A stretch of 34,575 bases of DNA from Limnohabitans sp. (GTDB lineage Bacteria > Bacteroidota > Bacteroidia > Flavobacteriales > Flavobacteriaceae), in contig JASGCW010000036.1 in the NCBI GenBank assembly GCA_030053945.1, forward strand, positions 1-34,575, read 5' to 3'. Made by a program: the position numbers and the translations under genes. A model generated the notes under the pieces. It was not told the DNA's origin. It made no database searches and worked only from the letters and a program-made list of their open reading frames with translations. Below, one piece after another: positions 8,360 through 16,066 of this stretch (its first letter is position 1; every line of letters begins with the position of its first letter).

Positions 8360-8394
8360 TTTCATCGATCAAAAAGTAACTTTTATCGATGAAA
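8360..8394. repeat. Compound palindrome between the RarD-like and metallopeptidase genes
   Basis: The outer arms TTTCATCGAT and ATCGATGAAA enclose a second, inner palindrome AAAAGT-A-ACTTTT, with only two unpaired bases at 8370-8371. The whole element forms a nearly perfect 16-bp stem. It lies 75 nt past the end of the RarD-like gene and about 66 nt upstream of the -7 box of the metallopeptidase gene. There is no T run on either side, so it is a poor intrinsic terminator and may be a protein-binding site. Confidence 0.55.
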
Positions 8395-8468
8395 CATCAG
8401 GAAAGCTAAAAAAATATAACAAAAAACAAAATATATCTCAAAAATATAACAATACGATTGCTGATAAT

Positions 8469-9350
8469 TTATTTTCTTAACATAGCCCTATGATTAAAAA
8501 CAATAATAGCAGATAAAATAAGCATATAGGCGATAATTTGATAAGTGTTTATCTGTTCTTTAAAATAAAATACTGCTAAGAAAAAATTTATTAATGGATT
8601 GGTATACATTAAAATTCCAACTGTTGATGAGTTTGCACCTTTTAATGCAAAGAGATTTAAAAAAAGTGGAATTATAGTAAATAAAACCACTATCAAAGTC
8701 ATAAGTCCCCAAAAAAGAAATTCACTAGGAGTCACACCTTTATATATAGGATAAAAAGGAAGTAAAACCAATGAAGCTATTAACAATTGAACAGTTAAAA
8801 CAACAAATCTATCAAACTGATTGTTTTTTCTTTGACTAATTAGATAAAGTGCAAAAGAAACAGCAATTACAATACTGTACATCAACTCTTTTATATGCCC
8901 ATAAGACAAAATTCCACAACTAATTACACATAAAAGAACAGAAAACCATTGCCATTGGCTTAACTTTTCTTTTAAAATAAAATATGCTAAAATGGTTGTA
9001 ATTATGGGGCAAATTAAGTAAGCAAATGATGCCGATTGAATACTAACATGGTTAACACAATACATAAACAAGAACCAATTGAACGTTAACAAAAAACCTC
9101 CAATTATTGTTAATAAAATTGTTTTATGTCTCTCTTTTTTACCGAAGGAATTAAACAAGCGTATATCTTTATTTATCGAATCTTTTCTTCCTAAAAAATT
9201 AATAATTAACAACAAAAATGTGGCATAAAATACTCTATAAAACAAAATATCTAATGAAGGATATTCGTGGAGTGGCTTTATAGCTAAACTAAAAAATCCC
9301 CAAATAAAAAAAGATGTAAAAGCCGAAAGAAAATATTTATTAAATAACAT
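8469..9350 (-). CDS. RarD-like EamA-family transporter
   Basis: A 293-residue membrane protein with about ten helices. The first half has GFFSLAIKPLHEYPSLDILFYR and TFNWFLFMYCVNHVSIQSAS, the pattern of the RarD branch of the EamA superfamily, and the second half has the TVGILMYTNPLINFFLAVFYF segment expected there. RarD members are presumed metabolite exporters; the substrate here is not known. The ATG lies one base after the stop of the upstream TPR/beta-propeller gene, so the two are co-transcribed and probably translationally coupled. Confidence 0.87.
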   Translation of the reverse strand: MLFNKYFLSAFTSFFIWGFFSLAIKPLHEYPSLDILFYRVFYATFLLLIINFLGRKDSINKDIRLFNSFGKKERHKTILLTIIGGFLLTFNWFLFMYCVNHVSIQSASFAYLICPIITTILAYFILKEKLSQWQWFSVLLCVISCGILSYGHIKELMYSIVIAVSFALYLISQRKNNQFDRFVVLTVQLLIASLVLLPFYPIYKGVTPSEFLFWGLMTLIVVLFTIIPLFLNLFALKGANSSTVGILMYTNPLINFFLAVFYFKEQINTYQIIAYMLILSAIIVFNHRAMLRK

Positions 9351-9351
9351 T

Positions 9352-10599
9352 TTATAATTTCAAATAAGTTGAATAAAGTTCTGGATTATTAACCTTTTCA
9401 AGGTTTAGATTTCCTTTAGTATCATAAGCATTCCAAGGAGAATTGGCAAAGAAATAAAAAGAATCGCCTAGTATTGTACCTAGCGTAGGTTCATTAAATT
9501 CTGGACGATTATGATCTAATAATTTCAAACCCAAAATTTCATTTTTCTTATCTAAATAAATTTTAACAATCCTTATAGGTTTTATCCCATTTTGTATAGC
9601 TATTAAAGAATTATCATAAAACTGTAATCCATCAATCCCTTTCAGAGTTCCATCAACAGGAAATGCCAACCAACTTCTTTTTTCAGGATTCTGAATATCA
9701 ATTTTCATAATACCTTTTAAATAATCAGCTATAAAAATTGTCTGTTGAAGTGTATCTATTGTAATACCTTGCAAATTGAATGCTTCATTTCTTAAATTCA
9801 GCCAAGGAATTAATTTTCCATCTTGAACCTTATAAACAATAGGTTCACCACTGTCTGACACGAAAACCCCTTTTTTTGTTACTAAAATATCTCCTAAAAT
9901 GTGATTCCCCTCGAGACCAATTCTTTGAATAATTTTTCTTGATTTTATATCAATTTGCAAAACTTCTGATTTTCCTTTCGAAGCCTCATCATAACCTTCC
10001 ATTTCAGGTATAGCAGAAGTAGCCACCCAAATCGTTTTCTCTACTGCATCAACTTTTAAAGACATAACAGCTAATAACGAACTATCTACTAACCAATCTG
10101 AACATTTTCCGGATTTACTATCAAATAAAACTATTTTTCTCTTTCTGATACTTCCAACTAACCAAGATTTTTGCTTATTCAAAAAAGCTAAACCTTCTGG
10201 ATGCAAATCTTTTTCAGATAAAGTTACTACTTTATTAGCACTAGATAAAGATTTGTCTAAACTCGATTTTAAAGTTATTAGTGAATTATAATTGGGGTGT
10301 TGCTTTAAACTCTCTAAATCCTTTTCTGTTTCAAATGCAATTGAATTGTTATTTAACAAGCATAATTGCAATGTTGTAATTGCTTTATCTAACTGCTTAT
10401 TTAATGCATAAGCACACGCCAAATTATAACTAAAAGTAGGATGTGAAGGTCTAATACTATCTAACTTTTGAGTTATCTTCAAAAAAGTAGTATAATCCTT
10501 CTCTTGGTACGCTTTTATACTTTGATTATAAATTTCTTTAGTAGATTGGCCAAATATCGATGACGCAATAAAAAAAGAGATAAGGTAGAAATTTTGCAT
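9352..10599 (-). CDS. Exported TPR plus SMP-30-like beta-propeller protein
   Basis: A 415-residue protein with a signal peptide (first 18 residues, cleavage after FGQ). Residues about 19-110 form TPR-like helices (YNQSIKAYQEKDYTTFLKI and YNLACAYALNKQLDKAI). From about 125 to 400 there are repeated strand units such as HPEGLAFLNKQKSWLVGSIR, LQGITIDTLQQTIFIADY and IDGLQFYDNSLIAIQNG, typical of SMP-30/gluconolactonase or NHL-like beta-propellers. No metal-site residues can be confirmed by eye, so enzymatic activity is uncertain; a periplasmic sensor or binding role is equally possible. It is followed after one base by a RarD-like exporter. A strong hairpin lies immediately upstream of its start codon. 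Confidence 0.75.
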   Translation of the reverse strand: MQNFYLISFFIASSIFGQSTKEIYNQSIKAYQEKDYTTFLKITQKLDSIRPSHPTFSYNLACAYALNKQLDKAITTLQLCLLNNNSIAFETEKDLESLKQHPNYNSLITLKSSLDKSLSSANKVVTLSEKDLHPEGLAFLNKQKSWLVGSIRKRKIVLFDSKSGKCSDWLVDSSLLAVMSLKVDAVEKTIWVATSAIPEMEGYDEASKGKSEVLQIDIKSRKIIQRIGLEGNHILGDILVTKKGVFVSDSGEPIVYKVQDGKLIPWLNLRNEAFNLQGITIDTLQQTIFIADYLKGIMKIDIQNPEKRSWLAFPVDGTLKGIDGLQFYDNSLIAIQNGIKPIRIVKIYLDKKNEILGLKLLDHNRPEFNEPTLGTILGDSFYFFANSPWNAYDTKGNLNLEKVNNPELYSTYLKL

Positions 10600-10610
10600 A
10601 GTATAAAATA

Positions 10611-10648
10611 AATCAGGATAAAAGTACTTAATTCCTTTTATCCTGATT
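10611..10648 (-). terminator. Hairpin terminator after the sugar permease, just ahead of the TPR-propeller gene
   Basis: A 14-bp perfect stem (AATCAGGATAAAAG with CTTTTATCCTGATT) and 10-nt loop. It lies 27 nt past the end of the leftward permease gene, so it can act as its terminator, though the downstream sequence is only moderately T-rich. It ends 11 nt before the ATG of the next gene on the same strand, so that gene either depends on readthrough or starts from a promoter inside or upstream of the stem. Confidence 0.65.
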
Positions 10649-10674
10649 ACTAAATTAATATTTCTTTAAGAAAA

Positions 10675-11979
10675 TTACATTTTATTTGCTAATCCTATTT
10701 TGTGGCCTTTTATAGCAAAGAAAAGAATATACAAATAACACGGTAGGATAGCTATATAAAAAGCTGTATGAAAAGGAATTCCTAAACCTCCGTGATCTGT
10801 AGCATCACTTAAAAAGCCATAAAACAAAGGCCAAATAGCTCCTCCTGCAATACCCATAATCATAATTGCCGAACCTGTTTTTGTAAATTTACCCAGATGA
10901 CTTATTCCTAGTGGAAAAATTGCTGGCCACATTAAAGAGTTCGACAAACCTAACAATGCAATAAATAAAACTGAGTATTGAGAGCTAACTGTTAAAAATG
11001 CTAGTGTACAGAACACTATACCTAATATAGCACAAATTCTAAGCGCCATTTGTTGAGAGATGTACTTAGGAATAGTAAAAATACCTATTACATAACCTAT
11101 CAACATACTAAATAAAGTAACTGAAGTCAAATATTTAGCAGTATCTGGATCAATACCTAGAGCTTTTCCGTAAACTCCAATAATATCACCAGCCATAACT
11201 TCGGCAGCTACATATACAAAAATACAAAACGCTCCTAAAAACAGATGTGGAAACTGAAATATAGATTTATGTTGAATTACTGCTCCTTTATTTTCATCCA
11301 CAACATCCTCCTCAACTTCAACTTCAGGAAGATCAGTGTATTTAATTAAAACTGCAAATGCACAAAAAATAATTGCTAGAGCAATATAAGGCGTATTTAC
11401 TCTAGATAAAACATCATTTAATATTTCTTCTTTTTGAATACCTGTTGCTTTAGCAATTTTTGCCTCAATCTCTGCAGCATTTTTCAGAAATAGTGACCCC
11501 ATAATTACTGGCACTATCATACCCGCAAACTTGTTACAAATTCCCGCAATACTAATTCGCTTTGCCGCACTCTCTATTGGTCCTATTATCGTCAAATAAG
11601 GATTTGCAGCTGTCTGTAAAAGAGCTAATGCTGCACCCTGTATAAAAATACCTGTTAAAAATAAAGGAAAAGAACGAGAACTTGCTGCTGGAATAAATAC
11701 TAAGGATCCTAAACCTAGAATAAACATTCCTACAATAATACCATTTTTGAAACCAAGCTGTTTTAAAATCCATGAAGATGGAAGCGCTAAAAAGAAATAA
11801 GCTATATATGAAGCAAATGTTACAAAAAAAGCTTGAGTGTTTGATAAGCCAAAAGAAAGTTTAAAAAAAGGAATCAAAGTTCCGTTTGCCCATGTTACAA
11901 ATCCGAAAATAAAAAATAATGCAACAATAATAATTAAGGGTCTTGAGTTTGTTTGGTTTTGATAATTTGAGTTATTCAT
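10675..11979 (-). CDS. Sugar MFS permease, FucP/GluP (FHS) family
   Basis: A 434-residue protein with twelve predicted helices and a central cytoplasmic loop around residues 215-245 that is rich in Glu, Val and Asp. The N-terminal FFIFGFVTWANGTLIPFFK, the LQTAANPYLTIIGP segment in helix 4-5 and the C-terminal IMIMGIAGGAIWPLFYGFL are hallmarks of the fucose permease / glucose-galactose transporter family, which imports hexoses with protons or sodium at the inner membrane. The precise sugar is not readable. The gene has a -7 box (TATATTTG) 20 nt upstream and its own terminator, so it appears monocistronic. It is divergent from the lipoprotein gene at 12063. Confidence 0.93.
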   Translation of the reverse strand: MNNSNYQNQTNSRPLIIIVALFFIFGFVTWANGTLIPFFKLSFGLSNTQAFFVTFASYIAYFFLALPSSWILKQLGFKNGIIVGMFILGLGSLVFIPAASSRSFPLFLTGIFIQGAALALLQTAANPYLTIIGPIESAAKRISIAGICNKFAGMIVPVIMGSLFLKNAAEIEAKIAKATGIQKEEILNDVLSRVNTPYIALAIIFCAFAVLIKYTDLPEVEVEEDVVDENKGAVIQHKSIFQFPHLFLGAFCIFVYVAAEVMAGDIIGVYGKALGIDPDTAKYLTSVTLFSMLIGYVIGIFTIPKYISQQMALRICAILGIVFCTLAFLTVSSQYSVLFIALLGLSNSLMWPAIFPLGISHLGKFTKTGSAIMIMGIAGGAIWPLFYGFLSDATDHGGLGIPFHTAFYIAILPCYLYILFFAIKGHKIGLANKM

Positions 11980-11999
11980 ATTGTTTTTTAGTTAAGCTC

Positions 12000-12007
12000 C
12001 AAATATA
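12000..12007 (-). promoter_or_regulatory. -7 promoter element of the sugar permease gene
   Basis: Minus-strand TATATTTG, an exact TAnnTTTG match, begins 28 nt upstream of the permease ATG. No convincing -33 TTTG is seen at 17-19 nt. It shares the 83-nt divergent region with the lipoprotein promoter. Confidence 0.5.
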
Positions 12008-12015
12008 ATAATTCC

Positions 12016-12045
12016 TTTGATTAAAACTTAAAAATTGTATTTTTG
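12016..12045 (+). promoter_or_regulatory. Bacteroidetes promoter of the duplicated-domain lipoprotein gene
   Basis: TTTG at 12016-12019, an 18-nt spacer and TATTTTTG at 12038-12045 match the Bacteroidetes -33/-7 consensus fully. Transcription would start near 12052, about 11 nt before the ATG at 12063, so the leader is very short. Confidence 0.7.
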
Positions 12046-12062
12046 TTCCTTAAAAATATACA

Positions 12063-12980
12063 ATGAAAAATTTTTGGACTTTACTCGTTAGCTTAATTAT
12101 TTTATCATCATGTAATGATGGAAATCTTATCGAAGAAACTTTCAATTTTTCAAATGCTACAGTTCAAAAATGTACTTCTTCAAATATTTTATATAAAATA
12201 AGTGATAAAGAAGCACTTATTTTAAATACTCCTGACACTAATTTCCAAAACAAAGAGCAAACACAAAATATACCTGTAAACGGAGCTACTTCAATTGTGT
12301 ATAAAAAGTTTTCTTCTAATACAAACACTAATGAAATATGTGCTACACCTTCAATCCCTGTTATTGAGACTTGGAATGTGGTAGGAGGAACATTACAAAT
12401 AATTTCTACAAAAATTATGAATCCTGCAAACACTAGTATAGTTGGCTATAATCATAAAATAACCTTTAAAAACATCACTTTTATAGCCCCAAACAAACAA
12501 GTTGTTTATGATTCCTATGAATTTGGAAGTTACAGAACAGATGTTATAGATTTAGGATTTGATTATTCTTCAGCCGCAACACAAAAATGCTCTAGTAATA
12601 ATCTGATATTTAAATACAACAACAATAACGCTTTATTATTAGATATAAGTAATCCAACTCTTTTCAATCATACATTAGGGACAAAAGCACAGGTTATTGA
12701 TACGAATAACAAAGTAATTTACAGAGTTTACAATGGTAGTTTGAATTCAAATTTCTTTTGTTCTGCAATTACGCCTTCTACTCCATCCCTAACAGAAGAA
12801 TGGATTGCACAAGACGGTGTTGCTGTTACAAGTGGAGAAATTAGAGTGGAAACTGTTCAATCAGGAAGTCAATACAAACATACAATCAAACTATATAATA
12901 CCACTTTCAAAAAAGGTGTTTTAGAATATAATCCAGCTCCTAATGCTGAGTATGTGTTTGGCGATTATTTGACCAATTAA
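12063..12980 (+). CDS. Lipoprotein with two tandem homologous domains, function unknown
   Basis: A 305-residue lipoprotein with lipobox LSSC (Cys17) after a short signal peptide. The mature part holds two related units: one from about residue 27 (FNFSNATVQKCTSSNILYKI) and one from about 168 (FDYSSAATQKCSSNNLIFKY). Both then run through an ALIL or ALLL strand, a variable middle, a VYK/VYR strand and an FKNITF or LYNTTF ending near a Y-x-FG-x-Y motif. Cys residues recur at equal positions, suggesting one conserved disulfide or ligand per unit. I do not recognise the family. It is convergent with the Smr gene, 11 nt away, with no terminator visible between them. Confidence 0.8.
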   Translation: MKNFWTLLVSLIILSSCNDGNLIEETFNFSNATVQKCTSSNILYKISDKEALILNTPDTNFQNKEQTQNIPVNGATSIVYKKFSSNTNTNEICATPSIPVIETWNVVGGTLQIISTKIMNPANTSIVGYNHKITFKNITFIAPNKQVVYDSYEFGSYRTDVIDLGFDYSSAATQKCSSNNLIFKYNNNNALLLDISNPTLFNHTLGTKAQVIDTNNKVIYRVYNGSLNSNFFCSAITPSTPSLTEEWIAQDGVAVTSGEIRVETVQSGSQYKHTIKLYNTTFKKGVLEYNPAPNAEYVFGDYLTN

Positions 12981-12991
12981 AATTATCTTGC

Positions 12992-13543
12992 TTAAATTAA
13001 TTTCTTTTGAATAAGATAAACTTCGGTTGCACCTAATCCGTATTTTTGATAATTCGCATCTTGAAATGTCAAGTTGTCGTATCTCCCTAAAAGAAAATCG
13101 AGTTCTGCTTTTAGAACACCTTCCCCTACGCCATGAATAAAAACTATTTTAGGGATTCTATTCTTAATCGCAAATTCGATTTGGCGTTTTGCGGTTTCAG
13201 TTTGAAGTGTCAAAATATCAAAATTAGACATTCCTTTTTTGTTAGGAAGTAATTTTTCAATATGTAAATCTACTTCCAAAACCATTTCGTCTTTTCTAGA
13301 TTTTTTCTCTTTGACAAAACTTCTAGATTTAGGAATTTCTTTTTCTTGTTTAATAGAATTAAAGTTAGCTTTAGAAAAATCATTCAACAGGACAGAAGAT
13401 TCTATCAAAATAAGTTCATTTTCACTATACGTAAGCTCAAAACCATCTGTTGTTTCAATAGTAACGCGATGCTGATTGATTTTTAAAACAATCCCATCTA
13501 TATTGTCATCCAAAACTGAAACTTTATCCCCTATATTAAACAT
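12992..13543 (-). CDS. Smr-domain protein
   Basis: A 183-residue cytoplasmic protein. Residues 1-50 (FNIGDKVSVLDDNIDGIVLK) resemble a small SH3-like or KOW-like barrel, a basic linker follows, and residues about 95-183 form an Smr domain with VDLHIEKL and the diagnostic IHGVGEGVLKAEL motif. Smr domains, first known from MutS2, bind or nick nucleic acids; recent work on MutS2 and related proteins links them to rescue of collided ribosomes, but the role of this stand-alone form is not known. The ATG at 13543 is used; a TTG-type or upstream extension would only add a lysine-rich tail translated from the end of the neighbouring gene. Its start overlaps that gene by 8 nt. Confidence 0.87.
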   Translation of the reverse strand: MFNIGDKVSVLDDNIDGIVLKINQHRVTIETTDGFELTYSENELILIESSVLLNDFSKANFNSIKQEKEIPKSRSFVKEKKSRKDEMVLEVDLHIEKLLPNKKGMSNFDILTLQTETAKRQIEFAIKNRIPKIVFIHGVGEGVLKAELDFLLGRYDNLTFQDANYQKYGLGATEVYLIQKKLI

Positions 13544-13733
13544 TTTCTTGATTATCTTCTTCTTGATTATCTTGATGTTTGCTAGGTGTTTTAGCACTTA
13601 ATCTTGCCATTACAAAAAATAAAGCTGCAAACCCTATTATTTGAACCCAAATCTCCTTCTTTTCTAAACCTTGTTGCCAAAACAAAATCCCCACGCCTCC
13701 TAATGCAATAATCGTAATTATAATTTTCTTCAT
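13536..13733 (-). CDS. Small two-helix membrane protein upstream of the Smr gene
   Basis: A 65-residue protein with two hydrophobic segments (residues about 3-19 and 28-46) and an acidic, Gln/Asp/Glu-rich C-terminal tail. Its last codons overlap the first codons of the Smr gene by 8 nt, a clear sign of one operon. I know of no named family; similar small proteins occur next to Smr genes in Flavobacteria as far as I recall, but I cannot confirm that here. Confidence 0.68.
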   Translation of the reverse strand: MKKIIITIIALGGVGILFWQQGLEKKEIWVQIIGFAALFFVMARLSAKTPSKHQDNQEEDNQENV

Positions 13734-13762
13734 TTTTCAAAAATAGTAATTTAACTGTAAAG

Positions 13763-13786
13763 AAAAAGTCCGCCAAGCTGCGGACT
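13763..13786 (-). terminator. Intrinsic terminator of argS
   Basis: A GC-rich 7-bp stem (AGTCCGC with GCGGACT) and 6-nt loop is followed on the minus strand by TTTTT. It starts 4 nt after the argS stop codon and separates argS from the small membrane protein gene. Confidence 0.85.
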
Positions 13787-13790
13787 AATC

Positions 13791-15869
13791 TTACATCCTT
13801 TCAGGAACTTGAGCTCCTAAAAGACTAAATGCCAATTGAATTGTATCGGCTACTTTTTTTGCCAATTGAACTCTAAATACTTTTTTATCTTGATTCTCCT
13901 CTCCTAAAATAGATACATTTTGGTAAAAAGAATTAAACTCTTTTACTAAATCATAAGCGTAATTAGCAATTAAAGCAGGACTATGATTATTTGCCGCATT
14001 TTGAATCACATCAGGAAACAAAGCTATTTGTTTTATTAATTCCTTCTCCTTCTCATGTATATCAGCCACTACAACATTTTGAGAATAATCAAAATCGGCT
14101 TTTCTTAAAATGGATTGTATACGAGCGTAAGTATATTGAATAAAAGGGCCAGTATTTCCATTAAAATCGACAGATTCTTCAGGATTAAACATCATTGTCT
14201 TTTTTGGATCCACTTTCAACATATAATATTTTAATGCACCAAGACCTATAATTTTATACAATTCTGCTTTTTCAGTATCTGAATAACCATCTAATTTACC
14301 TAATTCTTCCGAAATTTCTTTGGCAGTAAGTGTCATTTCTTCCATTAAATCATCTGCATCTACGACTGTTCCTTCACGAGATTTCATTTTACCCGAAGGT
14401 AATTCAACCATTCCATAAGACAAATGATACAAACTTTCTGCCCAATCAAAACCTAATTTTTTCAGAATAAGGAACAATACTTTAAAATGATAATCTTGCT
14501 CATTACCCACAGTGTAAACCATTCCGCCCACATCAGGATTATCCTTAACACGTTGAATCGCTGTTCCAATATCTTGCGTCATATAAACAGCTGTACCGTC
14601 TGAACGTAAAACTATTTTTCTATCTAGACCATCTGCTGTTAAATCTATCCAAACAGAACCATCTGGGTCTTTCTCAAAAATTCCTTTTTCTAAACCAAAT
14701 TGAACAACCTCTTTTCCTAATAAATAGGTGTTGCTTTCATAATAATAAGAATCGAAATCTACACCTAAGTTTTTATATGTTTGTTCAAATCCGTTGTAAA
14801 CCCATTGGTTCATTTTTTTCCAAAGTGCTACTACTTCTTCATCACCAGCTTCCCATTTGCGAAGCATTTCTTGCGCTTCAAGCATTATTGGAATACGTTT
14901 TTCTTCTTCTTTTTTATAAGTCTGTATAGCTTTTTTATAAACTATATTATTCTCAAAATCCAAATCATTCGAATATCTATTTATTGCTTCTATAAAAGAA
15001 TTTCTTAGTTCTTTAACTCCTTCTTCATTAGTTGTAGATAAAACAAAATCAGATTCAAAAAAAACCTTACTTATTAAAAAATCCTCTGAAACATCTTCGT
15101 TTAAATTTTCTTTTATAAAGCTTCTTAAAGAGTTATTCAATATTTGAAGCAGTTCAGAATCCATTCTTTGCCAAACACCAGAAGTTAATAGTCCTTCAAT
15201 ATTTTGTTTAACTATTTCGATATGTCTCTCTCTTAATAAATTATATTGTCTCTTATATTCTCTATCAAATTCAACGTAAAAATTCCCTACTAATTTATCT
15301 CCTTTTAAACCAGTCGATTCAGGCGTTTGATCTTTTCCAAATTTTTGCCAAGCTAACATTGACTTACAAATATGAATACCACGGTCGTTGATGATTTGCG
15401 TTTTATATACTTTCTTTCCCGAAGCCTTTAAAATTTCTGCAACAGAATATCCTAATAAATTATTTCTAATGTGACCTAAATGTAAAGGTTTGTTTGTATT
15501 AGGAGAAGAATATTCTACCATTACAGCCTTTTCTCCTAGTTTAGGACTAACAAATCCAAATTTTTCAATAATTCTTATTTCATTAAAAAAATTAATATAA
15601 TAAGCATCAGAAATAACAATATTTAAGAAACCTTGAACTACATTAAATTTTTCAACTTCAGAAACATTTGATACTAAATACTCTCCTATTTGAGTTCCTA
15701 TAACAACTGGGTTTCCTTTTACTAATTTAAGCAATGGAAAAACCACCACAGTAATATCACCTTCAAATTCCCTACGGGTCGCCTGAAATTCAACTTTATC
15801 AAGTGAAACATCAAACAATTGCTGAACTGCAATTTGAATTTTTTCTGTAAGGATTTGTTGTAATGTCAT
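13791..15869 (-). CDS. argS: Arginyl-tRNA synthetase with an extra catalytic-domain segment
   Basis: A class I synthetase that charges tRNA-Arg with arginine. The HIGH-type motif is HLGHIRNN (residues 130-137), the ITS/INDRG region follows at about 160, the KMSKS-like motif is GKMKSREG, and the protein ends in the usual ALPERM-like LLGAQVPERM anticodon-domain tail. Flavobacterial ArgS proteins I know are about 590 residues; this one is 692. The excess lies at residues about 209-318, between FDREYKR and IPIMLEAQEML, where relatives have roughly a dozen residues. The inserted stretch is helical-looking, rich in Lys, Glu, Asn and Ile, and in frame. All catalytic motifs flank it intact, so the enzyme should work. 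Monocistronic, with its own terminator. Confidence 0.97.
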   Translation of the reverse strand: MTLQQILTEKIQIAVQQLFDVSLDKVEFQATRREFEGDITVVVFPLLKLVKGNPVVIGTQIGEYLVSNVSEVEKFNVVQGFLNIVISDAYYINFFNEIRIIEKFGFVSPKLGEKAVMVEYSSPNTNKPLHLGHIRNNLLGYSVAEILKASGKKVYKTQIINDRGIHICKSMLAWQKFGKDQTPESTGLKGDKLVGNFYVEFDREYKRQYNLLRERHIEIVKQNIEGLLTSGVWQRMDSELLQILNNSLRSFIKENLNEDVSEDFLISKVFFESDFVLSTTNEEGVKELRNSFIEAINRYSNDLDFENNIVYKKAIQTYKKEEEKRIPIMLEAQEMLRKWEAGDEEVVALWKKMNQWVYNGFEQTYKNLGVDFDSYYYESNTYLLGKEVVQFGLEKGIFEKDPDGSVWIDLTADGLDRKIVLRSDGTAVYMTQDIGTAIQRVKDNPDVGGMVYTVGNEQDYHFKVLFLILKKLGFDWAESLYHLSYGMVELPSGKMKSREGTVVDADDLMEEMTLTAKEISEELGKLDGYSDTEKAELYKIIGLGALKYYMLKVDPKKTMMFNPEESVDFNGNTGPFIQYTYARIQSILRKADFDYSQNVVVADIHEKEKELIKQIALFPDVIQNAANNHSPALIANYAYDLVKEFNSFYQNVSILGEENQDKKVFRVQLAKKVADTIQLAFSLLGAQVPERM

Positions 15870-16000
15870 ATTTTTATTTTTAAAGGTCGCAAAGATACTA
15901 TTTTAAAAATAAAATTTGTAATTTTATAAAGCATCAAAAAATTAAGAAATTTAACATTTTAACAATATAATTTTATAATGTTAATAACTTAATTGCATTT

Positions 16001-16029
16001 TATCGGTAAAAACAATGTTTTTACCGATA
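16001..16029. promoter_or_regulatory. Perfect palindrome in the promoter region of the adhesin gene (operator candidate)
   Basis: TATCGGTAAAAAC (16001-16013) and GTTTTTACCGATA (16017-16029) are perfect 13-bp inverted arms with a 3-nt spacer. The element lies between the divergent argS and adhesin genes, so it is not the end of either. It covers the place where the -33 box of the adhesin promoter should be, just ahead of the -7 box at 16037. This position suits a transcription factor operator. Confidence 0.6.
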
Positions 16030-16036
16030 AAAAAAT

Positions 16037-16044
16037 TATATTTG
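16037..16044 (+). promoter_or_regulatory. -7 promoter element of the adhesin gene
   Basis: TATATTTG matches TAnnTTTG exactly and ends 22 nt before the ATG at 16067. There is no clear -33 TTTG; that interval is occupied by the 13-bp palindrome, which suggests activator- or repressor-dependent transcription. Confidence 0.5.
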
Positions 16045-16066
16045 AATAATAACCAAATTCTATTCT

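Noticed and set aside
12164..12433. Reverse-strand frame inside the duplicated-domain lipoprotein gene
   Set aside because: Opposite-strand shadow of a gene with a clear lipobox, promoter and internal repeats.
13591..13776. 61-codon reverse frame overlapping the small membrane protein gene
   Set aside because: It is a frame shift of the 65-aa gene, runs through the argS terminator and has no coupling to a neighbour.
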